A stretch of DNA of 64,000 bases. Origin: Cafeteria roenbergensis. Taxonomy: Eukaryota; Sar; Bigyra; Bicosoecida; Cafeteriaceae. The DNA is taken from assembly GCA_008330645.1 (NCBI GenBank), contig VLTN01000039.1, positions 62,001 through 126,000 on the forward strand, written 5' to 3'. A model generated the notes under the pieces. It was given only the letters and a program-made list of their open reading frames with translations, did no database searches and had not been told where the DNA came from. The position numbers were made by a program, and so were the translations under genes. Each line of letters begins with the position of its first letter. The stretch's first letter is position 1. Below, in pieces: positions 54,132 through 63,995 of this stretch.

Positions 54132-57100
54132 TCACGTGGGCTTGGCGGGGCGGTGCTGCATCGACGCCGCCACCAGGGCGGGCAGGTTGCGGGCCCTGGC
54201 TTGTTCGACCGCCAGCGGGTCTGCTCGGTGCAACAGGCAGAGCGCTGCCACCAGGCGAGGCGCCCGCAGCTGGTGCAGCGCCTTGGACGTGAACAGGCCG
54301 TCGATCCTGCCGAGGTCGACGGCGGACCGAAGATCGCCCTCCGCGCCCTCGGCATCGCCCTTCCGACCCCCGCGCTCACCGCTGCCGTCCTCCTCCGCCT
54401 CGTCGCCGTCCTCCTCCTCGTCCGTCTCGTCGCCCTCCCCGGCCTCGGCCGCGCCGCCAGCGACGCCGCTCGGGAGCCGCTCAGGCTTGGCCACCTTGCA
54501 AATGGCCAGTTTCGCGCGCCCGTCGACCACCATCAGCAGCGCGTCAGTCGGGCTCGCAAGCGCTCCGATCAGCACCTGCCGCGCGGGCCGCGCCAGCCGC
54601 TCAAGCATCCCGTCGGGCAGAGCCGGAAGCGCTGACGCCAGGGAGGCCACCAGCGCCTCGAGGTCCGCCGCGACCGCCGGCGCGTCCTCCGGCGCCGCCC
54701 TCCGCGCGCTGCCCCCGTGGAGGAGGCAGCGAGTCCAAGCCTCCAGCACGCACTCCGCCGTGCGCGTGGAGAACACGGCCCTGCTCGGACCCGGCAGAGC
54801 CCCCTGCAGAGCCGCTAGAAGCTCCTCCAGCGCCGGGAGGTGCGGGGCGAGCCTGTGGTCCGGGTCCGCGGGGGTGGGGTTGTACAGCGTGTCGAAGAGC
54901 AAGCCGCGCAGCGACACGAACGCAAGCTGGGCGGCGGCGCAGGAGGCCACGGCATCGATGGCGCGGGCAATTCTCCGCCGGCACGCGGGCAGCGCGTCCT
55001 CCGCTGATCCTTCCGTCGGCCCTGCCGGCGATCCTTCCGACGGAGCGCTGCTGCTGGCAGTGCCCGGGGCAGACCGAACCGCGGCAGCCACCTCGTCCGC
55101 CGCCCCCAGCAAGGCCAGGAGATCGGCAAGTCGGGCCGCGAAGAGGCCGAAGGCCGGGGCAACCGAAGCCGCCGACGGGACCGCGGCGCCTGCGACGTCG
55201 GCGCCGGCCGCCGCCGCAGACCCCTGAGCCTGGGCGCTGCGGCCGGACGGGGAGGCCGGCACTGCGCCGCCGGCGTCCGCGCCGCGAGGCATTCCCCCGG
55301 ACGCAGGCCTGTCAGTCGCCTGCTGGTCCGCCGGCCCCTGCGACTGCGGCACGCGCAGCGATGTGATCAGCGATCCTGCCCACCCGGCGATGCCCCTCGC
55401 GGCGCTCGACACTGCAGAGCCGCCCTGCAGACTCGGCGTCGGCAGAGCCGGGGCGAGCTTGGCCAGGAACGCCGGAGCCATTCCCTGGGTGAGGGTCTTC
55501 ACTGCGTCGCCCAGGATCGCGGCAGAGCCTTGGCAGAGCTGAGGTGCGAGCGCGGCGGGCACCGCGCCCGCGCCCCCTCCCCGCGCCGCAGCCATGCAAT
55601 CGCGCACGGCTCGGACAGTGGCGGCACAGCCCTCGCTCGCTGGGTGCGGGTCGCCCTGCGAGCGCAGCGCCGCGCCCGCCCGAGCGGCCGACGACGAAGT
55701 GGCCGGCGTCCGTCTGGCCGCCTGGGCCTCCTGCATCCGCGCCCACACGGCCGCTTGCCGAAGGCAGGCGCCCGCGGACGACGTGGCCGACGCCGCCGTC
55801 ATCCTCCGCAGAGCGGTCACAGCCGGAGCAACGCTGGCCAGGGCAACGCAGGGCAGGCAGAGCCGGCGCTCGGCAGCTTCCTGTGCGGAGCTGTCCCGCT
55901 CGGCGCCGGCAGAGCGCCTCGCCACTGCTGCGAGCGCCTCGTCCGCGCGCTCCGCCAGCGCCAGGGCCGCGACCGCGCTGCTAAGCCGCTCTGCCGACGC
56001 CGTCCCGCGCTCCTCGGCGGTTTCACCAGCACCCCCGCCATCCCCTGGGGCTGGCGATGGCGCAGCAGCGCCGTCCTCCGCCCCCTCGCCGTCGGCAGGG
56101 CCGCTTGACAAGTCAGACCCTTCCACCTCCCGCGCGAGTGCCCCCTCTGCGCCTGCTGCCTGCAGGGCTCGAGCGGCAGCGGTCGCTAGCCACCAGCGGG
56201 CTGACCGGCCGACTGCCGGCGCGCTGTCGCCCTCGGGGCTGCTACTGGCCGCCGATTCCGCGGCCTCGCCTCCATCAGCAGCGGAACCGTGGGCGGGGTT
56301 CGTTGCGGAATCGCCGTCAGGACGACTCAGCGGGCTCGTCACCGCAATGTCCCCGACGATGCGGTCGATGGCGTCAGCTGACAACGTGATGCGCCGCAGC
56401 GCGGGGTCCAGCCATCCCTGGCTCTGCCAGCCCGACCCCACAGCGGCGGCTCTGCCCGCCGAGGTTGCGACTGCCGCAGCCAAGATGTGTGCCACCCGCG
56501 CAGAGCCCTGGCCGCCGGGTGCCAGCGCGTCCAGCGCCGCTCTGATTGCCTCAGAACAGCCGTCCCTGTCCTCCGTGCCGGCCGGAGACACGCAGGCTGC
56601 GGCCGCCTCGGCGGCGAGAGCGTCCGACGCGAACGCGGCCGCTTCCGCCGCGAAACCGCCCCGCGAGGCAAGCGCCTGAACGAGCCCCACGGCGAGGCGC
56701 GCGGCGCCCGCTTGCACCCAGTCGCGGGCCGCGCGCACGCTAGGCGGCGCAGCGGCAGCAGCAGGCGCAACGCAGACCGAAGCAGCGGCGGCAGCTGCAG
56801 CAGCAGCAGCAGCAGCATCGGACCCTGCATCGCCCCCAGGCCCGCCGGCGCCATCGCGCGCCCCGCCCCGCGTGGAGGCGGCTTCGTCGCCCTCGCCGGC
56901 CCCCTGCGCCCGGGACCCACCTGCCTTGGCCGCCTCCGCCTCCGCCGCCGCCGCCTCCGCCCTCCGCCTGGCAGAGCCGCCCTTCTCGTCGCGCTTCTTC
57001 AGGGTGGCGCCGAATCTGCGCCCGATCGCGATGGCGCTGAAGTCCTCAGACGCCGCGGCCTGCTCGACACGATCCGCGGGGGACGCACCTCCGCGGTCGA

Positions 57101-60084
57101 CCGATAGCCTGGAAGGATCGCGGACCCTTCCAGAAGCCACAACAGCCCGACGCAGCGCGGCTGACACGCCGTCACCAGCATCGCCGCCGCCGCCGCCGCC
57201 GCTGGCTTCCGTATGTGTCGCCGCCGCCGCCGCCCCCGCTGCTGCTGCTGCTGCTGCGCCGCGAATCGCCACGGCGGCCTGGGTGAGCGCCAGCGCGGCC
57301 GCCCACACGGCGTCGCCCCCGCGCCCGCCGCCCCCGCGCTCCGCGCTCTCCAGCAGCCCCTCGTCCGGGCGGAGCGCACCAGACGGCTCCGCCGCCGCGC
57401 CGGCCCGCACCCACTTCGCCAGCTCGTCAGAAGGGCCGTCCGCGTCGCCGCTGTTCGCAGCGCGCACTGCCGCCACAATGCGGTCGGCGGCCACTGGGTG
57501 CAGCGGCAGGCTCGCCATCACGGCCTCTGCAGCCGGCTCGCCTGCCGTCACGGCCGCCGTGCCGAACGTGACCGCGCCTTGCAGCAGCGCCCGGCTTCGA
57601 CCAACGGCTCCCAGAGGAAGCGCCCCGAGGGCTCTGCCTTGCACGCAGCACAGCGCCACGAAGTCATCGCACCACTTGATGCTCCACTGACCGGCAGAGC
57701 TGTCCACGTCCTTCGAGCCGCCGACGTCCGGAGAGCCGGTGACGCTGACCACCTCAAGCCCCGCCGCCTCCACCACCGTCGCAGCCAGGTCGGCCGCCAG
57801 CGCCGACGGAAGCCTGGGCAGGGCGGCTCCGCCTGCCGCCGCCTGCATCGCCCGCAGCGCCTCCGCCGCCGCTGCCTGGGCCTCCTCCACGGCCTCGTCC
57901 AGCGCCCGAGTCGCGTCTCTCGGCGCACCAGGGCCAGCCCCTGCCCCGGCGGCCGAGTCCTTGCTCGCGTCGCCTTCCCCAGCTGATCCGGCAGAGCCGG
58001 CAGAGCCCTTCTTCGGCGCGCCGCCGCGCCGTTCCCCTGCTGTCGCAGCCTCGTCCTGCTGCGTCTGCTGCGCCGCCCTCAGCTTGTCCGCTGCCCGGAT
58101 GACGTCATTCAGCGCCTCCTCGGCAGCGGAGGCTGCCACCTTTGCAGCGGAAGCCGCTGCCACGGCGGTTTCGCCTCTGCTTGCCCACGCGTCCGACTCC
58201 TCCGCCACGATGCCGGCAATAGCAGCCTGCAGCACCAGCGCCTGCCTCCGCACCCACGACGACCGGACCTCCACTGAGGCGGCGGAGTTGGCTCCCAGGA
58301 GCGCCGCGCGCATCGCTGCGCCGTCCTGCGCGGCCTGCTCCACCGGCTGGCCCTTGAGCGACACAGCATCGCTCACCGCAGCCGTCAGCGTTTCTCGGAG
58401 CACGACCTGCGTCTGCTTGCTCAGGCCCAGAACAGGTGCGGCTCTGCCCAGGAGAGCCATGTCCGGCTCTGCCAAACGACCGTCGCGGCCCAGCAGCCCA
58501 AGCACGAGCGACTCGAAGGCAGCGGTGCGGAGGGCACGCGTGCGGGCGCCGGCCGCGGCTTTGCCGGCCGCGCTCGATGCGGTGGGCGCCGGGGTGGGGC
58601 CTGCGGGCGATGCTGCCAACGCAGCTGCGCCGGGCGCCGCCGAGGCCGCAGCTGCGGCAGGGGCGGTGTTTTCGGCGTCGCTCTGCCGCCCCGGCTCTTG
58701 GCGGCGAAGCAGCGTGCCTACCAGGGCAGTGCAGGCCCTGTCGGTGCCAGTCAGCTCCCGCTGCTTGCTCCGCTGGCCGCGGGTGGCGGCTGGCTCTGCC
58801 AGGGATGGTTGCGCCCGCAGGTCGGGCTGGGTGAAGGCTTGCGACTCCCCGTAAGCTGCTGGCTGGTCGTCCCCAGCCGCCCAGGTGGCCGCGGCGCGGG
58901 CGTTTCGAGCCATTCGCTCTGCCCGGGAGAGCTCTGCCGCCCTGCCGTGGGGCGGCCCGTCCGCTGCCGGGTCGGGCTGAGGGTGGCCGGGCTCGGCGTC
59001 GTCGTCGGCGCGCTCGTGAAACTGCCTGGAGATGAGGCGTCGGGCGAGAAGCCACCGGAGCGCCGTTACGAGGAAGTGCTCTGCCGCTGAGGCAGGGTTG
59101 AAGGCCCGTGCCGACGCCACCGCCTCCTCGGCGGTGCGAGTGGCCTCCCTCGCAGCCGTCGCCTGCCAGTGCGCCGCTGAGTGCAGCGAGACGGACACGT
59201 CTGTGAGGCGCGCCGAGTCGATTCCCGCCCAGCCCTCGGCTGTCAGCTGCTCGTCGGCCTCCACGGCGGCTAGCACGCGTCGCTGGTTGTCAACCACCGA
59301 TCGCATTTTGCGCTCTGCGGCGTCGGCGAGGCGGCGCGCGGCGGCCACGCGGTCCGCTGCCCGGCGGCGCTCCCGCTCGGCGGCGGGGGCGAGACGGGCC
59401 AGCTGGGCTTCGGCGGCGTCGACGTCGGCGGCGGCGCGGGCGTGCTCCGCCTGGGCGTCGACGAGGAGCGCCTCCACGCGGCGCCGGTCCTGGGACGCCC
59501 GGGCGTCGCGCCGCTGCGGGGGCGCGGAGCACGGCACGGCAGAGCACGGCAGGCTCAGTGGGGTGGGGCGGGGTGAGGTGGGGCGGGGGGGGGGGGGGCA
59601 GTCGGGGGCGAACGGGCGCCGGCCGTGCCTGCTCGCCCGGGGCAGGTCAGGCGAAAGGGAACGACGGCAAGGGGCAAGGTGGGGTGTGGCAACGAACGGT
59701 TCTCACCTCCAGGTCGGCGCGCTTCGTGCGAATGCCTTCCGTCACCGCTGCCACTCGCTTCAGCACGTCGTCCCTCAGAAACTGCGCGTAGTCCTCACGC
59801 ACGCTGGCCTCGGCGCGACAGCCGTCAGCAAACGAGGAGAGAGCCGCTGCGGCTTCAGTGTCCGCCGTGGGGTCGCCTGCGCGCATCAGGTGGGCTTGCG
59901 CAGCCTGCGCCTTGTCGTCGCTGTCCGCCAGCCTGCGCAGCTCCTTTGCAAAAGCGGCCTCCGCCGCCGCCCTGGCCGTCAGCAAGCGGTCCATTCTCTC
60001 CAGGGTGTCCTGCCCGGCCGAGGCGCGCGCGGCCAGCAGGCCCTGGCGGTTGGTGAGCCGGGGGTCTCGCTTGCCTGTCGCCAT
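54132..60084 (-). CDS. Very large F-BAR-domain protein
   Basis: Two exons, 60084-59707 and 59513-54132, give 1919 residues. Exon 1 (MATGKRDPRLTNRQGLLAAR, then DRLLTARAAAEAAFAKELRR and ASVREDYAQFLRDDVLKRVA) has the FCH/F-BAR start: a helix with AxxEAxFAKELRRLA and then a coiled coil that continues in exon 2 (SQDRRRVEALLVDAQAEHAR). F-BAR domains dimerise and bend membranes during endocytosis and cytokinesis. The next 1600 residues are Ala/Gly/Ser-rich with helical islands (RWLLARRLISRQFHERADDD; FVSLRGLLFDTLYNP) and no domain I can name, and no SH3 or RhoGAP is visible. The C-terminus has an acidic Glu/Asp tract and ends LVAASMQHRPAKPT. The 5.4 kb exon 2 is exceptionally rich in the GGCAGAGCC word. 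It could be two merged functions, but there is no break in frame. Confidence 0.75.
59585..59598 (-). repeat. C14 homopolymer in the F-BAR gene intron
   Basis: 14 G on the plus strand, C in the transcript, 71 nt before the acceptor of exon 2. Confidence 0.95.
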
Positions 60085-60359
60085 TGCTTCCGCGGTTGCC
60101 CCGAGGGTCTCCGGGCTCTAGCCAATGGAACTGGCACAGAGCGGCTGGCAGCGGAGCCTTCGCTCGCCCTCTGTGCTGTGCTGCTCCTGGGGGCGCCCTG
60201 CCGCGCACCTGCAGGGCGCGGGAGCTTGCCGCCCGCCGCCTTGCAGAGGCTCGCAAATATGTTGCAGTGGCGGTCAAAGACCTTGGCTGCCGAGAACGCC
60301 GGCCGGCGCCCCCAACACTCCACTCTCAGGGCTGGCCGGCCCAAGAGGACGAAGCAGCG
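60085..60359. promoter_or_regulatory. Divergent promoter region, F-BAR and VPS24 genes
   Basis: 275 bp between two opposed starts. It contains a CCAAT box at 60122 (plus orientation) and an A/T patch CAAATATG at 60257. No TATA box at a usual distance. Confidence 0.5.
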
Positions 60360-61385
60360 ATGTTCGGGTTCGGGCGATCCGCCGAACCGCCCAAGTCCGA
60401 CAAGGACCGAGTGAGCGGCTCGCGGAGAGGCGTCCAGACTGACCTGTTTGCTCTCGTGCGCTGTCCCAGCGCAGCCAGTGCTGGCTCGCGACGCCGCATG
60501 GAGCCCCGCCCCTGCCCCGTCTGTGCAGGTTAAGGAAATCAGGAAGCAGCTGCGCCAGAGCAAGCGCCAGCTGGACAGCGACATTCGCGGTGAGAGCGTC
60601 TCGGAACGCGCCGAGAACTGCCTCCCCTCCGGCTCCGCGCTGCCGCGTCTGCCAGGCGATCCGCCCCCCCCCCGATGGCTCCGGAGCCCTCCGCCTCCCC
60701 GGCCCGCCTCCCTCGCGCAGCGATCCAGCGGCAGGAGGCGGCGACGGCCAGGGACGTGAAGAAGCTGGCCAAGGCCGGCAACGTTGCGGAGGCGCGCACG
60801 CTGGCCAAGGCCATCGTGCAGGCCCGCACGCAGGTGACCCGCATCTCGGTGCAGAAGGCCCGCATCGCGGACGTGGACATGCAGATCGCCAACATGGCCT
60901 CCATGGCCCGCGTGTCGGGCGCGTTCGAGAAGAGCACGCAGGTGATGAAGAGCATGAACAAGCTGGTCAAGGCGCCCGAGCTCGCTGGAGCCATGCGCGA
61001 GATGCAGGCCGAGATGGCCAAGATGGGCATCGTGGAGGAGATCATGGAGGAGACCTTCGACGAGATGGACGACGACAGCGTGGAGGAGGCCGCGGAGGAG
61101 GAGGTCGAGAAGATCATGTTCGACCTTACCAAAGATATCCGGGGGGTCCACATCCCCTCATCCCACGTGGCAGCAAAGGAGGCCGCGCCGGCAGCAGCTG
61201 CTCCGCGAGGCCGCGTTGCTGTAGGCGCGGGGGGGGTGACGCCTGCGGCCGCCAGCGGCCATGCTGCCGGCGGCGGCTCCGGCTCCGGGTCCGGGCCAGG
61301 CGGTGCTGGGGCCTCCGCCGGTCCCCCGCCCGGGGCGTCCGTGGCCGACGACCTCATGGCCCGCCTGGCTGCGCTGGACGGCTGA
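60360..61385 (+). CDS. VPS24: ESCRT-III subunit VPS24/CHMP3
   Basis: Three exons, 60360-60410, 60529-60589 and 60721-61385, encode 258 residues (human CHMP3 222). The spliced N-terminus MFGFGRSAEPPKSDKDR joins KEIRKQLRQSKRQLDSDIR and then IQRQEAATARDVKKLAKAGN, the basic helix 1-2 hairpin that binds membrane and filament partners. Helix 2-3 (AGNVAEARTLAKAIVQARTQ; KARIADVDMQIANMASMARV) and STQVMKSMNKLVKAPELAGA follow the CHMP3 pattern. The acidic helix MEETFDEMDDDSVEEAAEEE and then a Gly/Ala/Ser linker lead to a C-terminal MIM1-type motif, DDLMARLAALDG (pattern DxxLxxRLxxL), which binds the MIT domain of VPS4. ESCRT-III filaments cut membranes in multivesicular bodies, cytokinesis and repair. 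VPS2/CHMP2 is a less likely assignment. Confidence 0.88.
60664..60673 (+). repeat. C10 homopolymer in VPS24 intron 2
   Basis: 10 consecutive C on the sense strand, ending 47 nt before the acceptor AG. Confidence 0.9.
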
Positions 61386-61915
61386 CGTCTCCCGTGTGCG
61401 AGCCCTGCATCAGTCTATGCGTGCTTGATCGAGCGAGTGAGCGAGTGAGTGAGTGTGGCGCCTGCTTTGCGTCAAGCTCGCCATCGCTCAAGGCTCGCCC
61501 CACGCGCCTCGAAGTCGCTGCTGCTTCTGCCGCTTGCGCCGCTGCTGCTTGTGCTTCTGCTGCTTCTGCTGCTGCTGCTGGTGATATCGTTGCTGCTGCT
61601 GCTGCTGCTTGTGCTGACGACGCCTCGATTGCTGCTGCTGGTGAGATCGTTGCTGCTGCTGCTGCTGCTTGTGCTGACGACGCCTCGATTGCTGCTGCTG
61701 GTGATATCGTTGCTGCTGCTGCTGCTGCTGCTTGTGCTGACGACGCCTCGATTGCTGCTGCTGGTGATATCGTTGCTGCTGCTGCTGCTTGTGCTGACGA
61801 CGCCTCGATTGCTGCTGGTGGCACTGGCGCCAGTTCTGCTCGCCGGTGCGCATCTTGGGACGACCGCAGCGGCAGCATCGCGCGCGAGTCACTCGGGCGT
61901 CACGCTCCCGTCAGC
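61386..61915. other. Tail-to-tail gap between VPS24 and NPL4, carrying a minisatellite
   Basis: 530 bp between the two stop codons. Starts with a GAGTGAGC/GAGTGAGT-rich stretch (61430-61455) and then holds CTG-rich tandem repeats at 61571-61810 (listed separately). Open frames cross it on both strands because of the repeat; none is supported as a gene. Confidence 0.6.
61571..61810. repeat. CTG-rich minisatellite, four units of about 60 bp
   Basis: Four tandem copies at 61571-61630 (60 bp), 61631-61690 (60), 61691-61753 (63) and 61754-61810 (57), then a short partial copy. Each unit has a CTG-rich arm with GGTGATATCGTT, a run of six or seven CTG units, then TGTGCTGACGACGCC and TCGATT. Copy 2 has GAGATC where the others have GATATC. 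Copy lengths differ by whole CTG triplets. Confidence 0.95.
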
Positions 61916-63995
61916 TTAATCGGTCGCGACAGCGCGAATGAGCTCCTTGTGGCCCTCGTCAAGCGGCGCACGCGGGTCCAGCACGGCGTCCGCCACGGTG
62001 TCCATCATTCCCTGCAGGAAGGGCTGCTCGGCCAGGAAGAGGAGCAGCTCGAAGTCCCTCAGCGCCTCCTCCATGCCGTGGGGCGCGCTGTAGGCGGCGA
62101 GGTGCCTCGACAGGTCCCCGCCCCCCGGCGCCGGCTCTCCCGCCTCTGCCCTCCGCGACGCTCTCGGGAAGGCAGAGTGCAGGAAGTACGTGCTCTGCCC
62201 GATGGGGACGTGGGCCAGGACGAAGGAGACGTCGATGGCCGCGGCGGGCTTAGCCTCGACAATGCAGTGGAACGGGGCGTTGACGATGAGGGAGTGGGCA
62301 GCGTCCATGGCAGGGCCGGACGGCGCCTCCGCGCCCGCAGCTGCCCCGGCAGCGGCTGAGGCTGCGTCACTGGGGGCCCCGGCGCCAGAGGCGGCGCCGC
62401 CCCCGCCCGCAGCAGCCGCTGCTCCCGCGCCGTCGTCGCCGTCCTCCTCCTCCTCCTCCTCCTCCTCCTCCTTCCTCCCGGTGCCCCCCTCAGCGGCTGC
62501 CGCAGCAGCGCCGGTGCCGGGCGCTGCGGCAGAGCTCACTTTCCCCGACATGCTCCTTCCAACCCTGCCGGATATGCTCCTGCCAACCCCAGTGCCGGCG
62601 GGGGCAGCTGCTGCTGCTGCTGGCTCGGGCGGCGATGCCTCGGCGTCCGCAGCGCCCGCCGGCGCGGCCGGCAGCTCCTGCCCCGGCTTGGCTGCCGACA
62701 CGGCGCCCTTGTCCACCATCACGCAGCCCTGGTCCGAGACCTGGAAGGCTTCCGTGGAGACTTCGCCCGTCTCCGTCGCGGTGACCTTGACCGTCACGAA
62801 GGGCGACCCCGGCCCCGCCTCCGCCTGCGCGCGGGCAGCCATGACCACCTCCGGCGCGATCACGGTGAAGGCCCGGTCGGGGTCGTGGCGGGGCGGGTGG
62901 CAGTACAGCATGCCCACTCGCTCCATGCCCAGCAGCTGCGCCAGCGCGGAGACGGTCTCTGCGCGCGGGTCTTCAAGCAGTCTGCGCGGGCCAGAGGGGG
63001 GCTCGGGGCGGAGGGGGGGGGGAAGGGTCGCGCGGGGCGGGGCCGCGGCTCGGGCCTGGAGGCGAGCGCAGGAGGAGGAGGCGAGCGCAGGAGGAGGAGG
63101 CGCTCGCAGGAGGAGGAGGCGCTCGCAGCGGGCACAGGCGCCGATTGCCGCAGTTGCGGCGGCGGCCCGGCGGCGGCGGCCCTGCGGCGGCGGCCCTGCG
63201 GCGGCGGCCCTGCGGCGGCGGCCCTGCGGCGCCACGTCGCTCTTGCCCACGCTGCAATCCGCGGCAGATACCCGCATCGCCTCAAAGACGCCATCACCCT
63301 CCACGCCCAGCCTCCGCGGCATTTGCGAACAGCCAGCCGCGACGCCCGGATCAAGCTCACTCGCACGCATCCACAGAGGCCACTTGCGGGGGCTCGTACG
63401 CGGCCACGGCCACAGCCTCGCCCTCCTCCGTGAAGAAGCCGAGGAGCCACGCGACCCGCGTGGTCTGGAAGGCCTTGCCCTGGACGTAGCGCACAAAGGA
63501 CAGCATCATTTCCGTGTCCACGGAGACCTTCTTGCAGTGGGCTTCTGCCTGCTGCTTCACGGTAAACTCGTGGGCGCGAGTCAGGTCCATGAACTCGTTC
63601 CAGTTCCACGTGCGTTTGATGTCCCGCATCGCCTGCATCCCGGGCCGGAACGCGGCCTTGCCTGTGTCCGCCGCCTTGGAGCCCACAATCTCACCGCCGG
63701 CGATCACCACGCCGGCGCCCGGCGCTGCGGGTGCAGGTGCTGCGGCCTTGGCGGCCGTGCCGTCGTACCTGATGAACAGAATATCGCCGCGCCCGATCCC
63801 CAGGTCGCCGAGCACATCGCCGTCGGCAAGAGCGTCTCCCTTGGCATCCAGTGAGAGTGTCTGGGTGTCGGCTTCCACGCCCTTGAGGTCCTGCACCAGC
63901 GTCTTGACCTCGGCGATGGTCGTGGCCTCGCTCACCCCAGGCACCCGCCACATGCCGTCCTTGCCGCGCACGCGGATCAGGAAGGTGGCCGCCAT
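61916..63995 (-). CDS. NPL4: NPL4, cofactor of the CDC48/p97 ATPase
   Basis: Two exons, 63995-63361 and 62981-61916, encode 566 residues and stop at TAA. Residues 1-80 form the ubiquitin-like (UBX-like) domain that binds p97: MAATFLIRVRGKDGMWRVPG ... LGIGRGDILFIRYDG. A linker leads to the MPN-like NPL4 core: SFVRYVQGKAFQTTRVAWLL, VAAYEPPQ, then after splicing LLEDPRAETVSALAQLLGME, RVGMLYCHP, SPFVTVKVTATETGEVSTEA and FQVSDQGCVMVDKGAV. After a long Ala/Glu-rich insertion the C-terminal domain closes with FELLLFLAEQPFLQGMMDTV. With UFD1, NPL4 recruits ubiquitinated substrates to CDC48, for example in ER-associated degradation. The Cys-rich zinc finger seen in the animal and yeast proteins is absent, as in plant NPL4. 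Intron phase 2 restores frame. Confidence 0.9.
63013..63022 (-). repeat. C10 homopolymer in the NPL4 intron
   Basis: 10 G on the plus strand, C in the transcript, 31 nt before the acceptor of exon 2. Confidence 0.9.
63061..63129. repeat. 19-bp tandem repeat in the NPL4 intron
   Basis: About 3.5 copies of a 19-bp unit containing GGAGGAGGAGGCG followed by AGCGCA or CTCGCA; the GGAGGAGGAGGCG cores start near 63071, 63090 and 63109. Confidence 0.85.
63167..63233. repeat. 14-bp tandem repeat in the NPL4 intron
   Basis: Four to five copies of CCTGCGGCGGCGGC in tandem, the first copy variant (CCGG start) and the last cut short. Confidence 0.9.

Noticed and set aside
61571-61810. Tandem units considered as a CRISPR array
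   Set aside because: Units are adjacent with no unique spacers, and the DNA is eukaryotic.
61449-61919. Leu-rich open frame across the CTG minisatellite, looking like a membrane protein
   Set aside because: The Leu runs come from the CTG repeats themselves. The flanks have no coding character.
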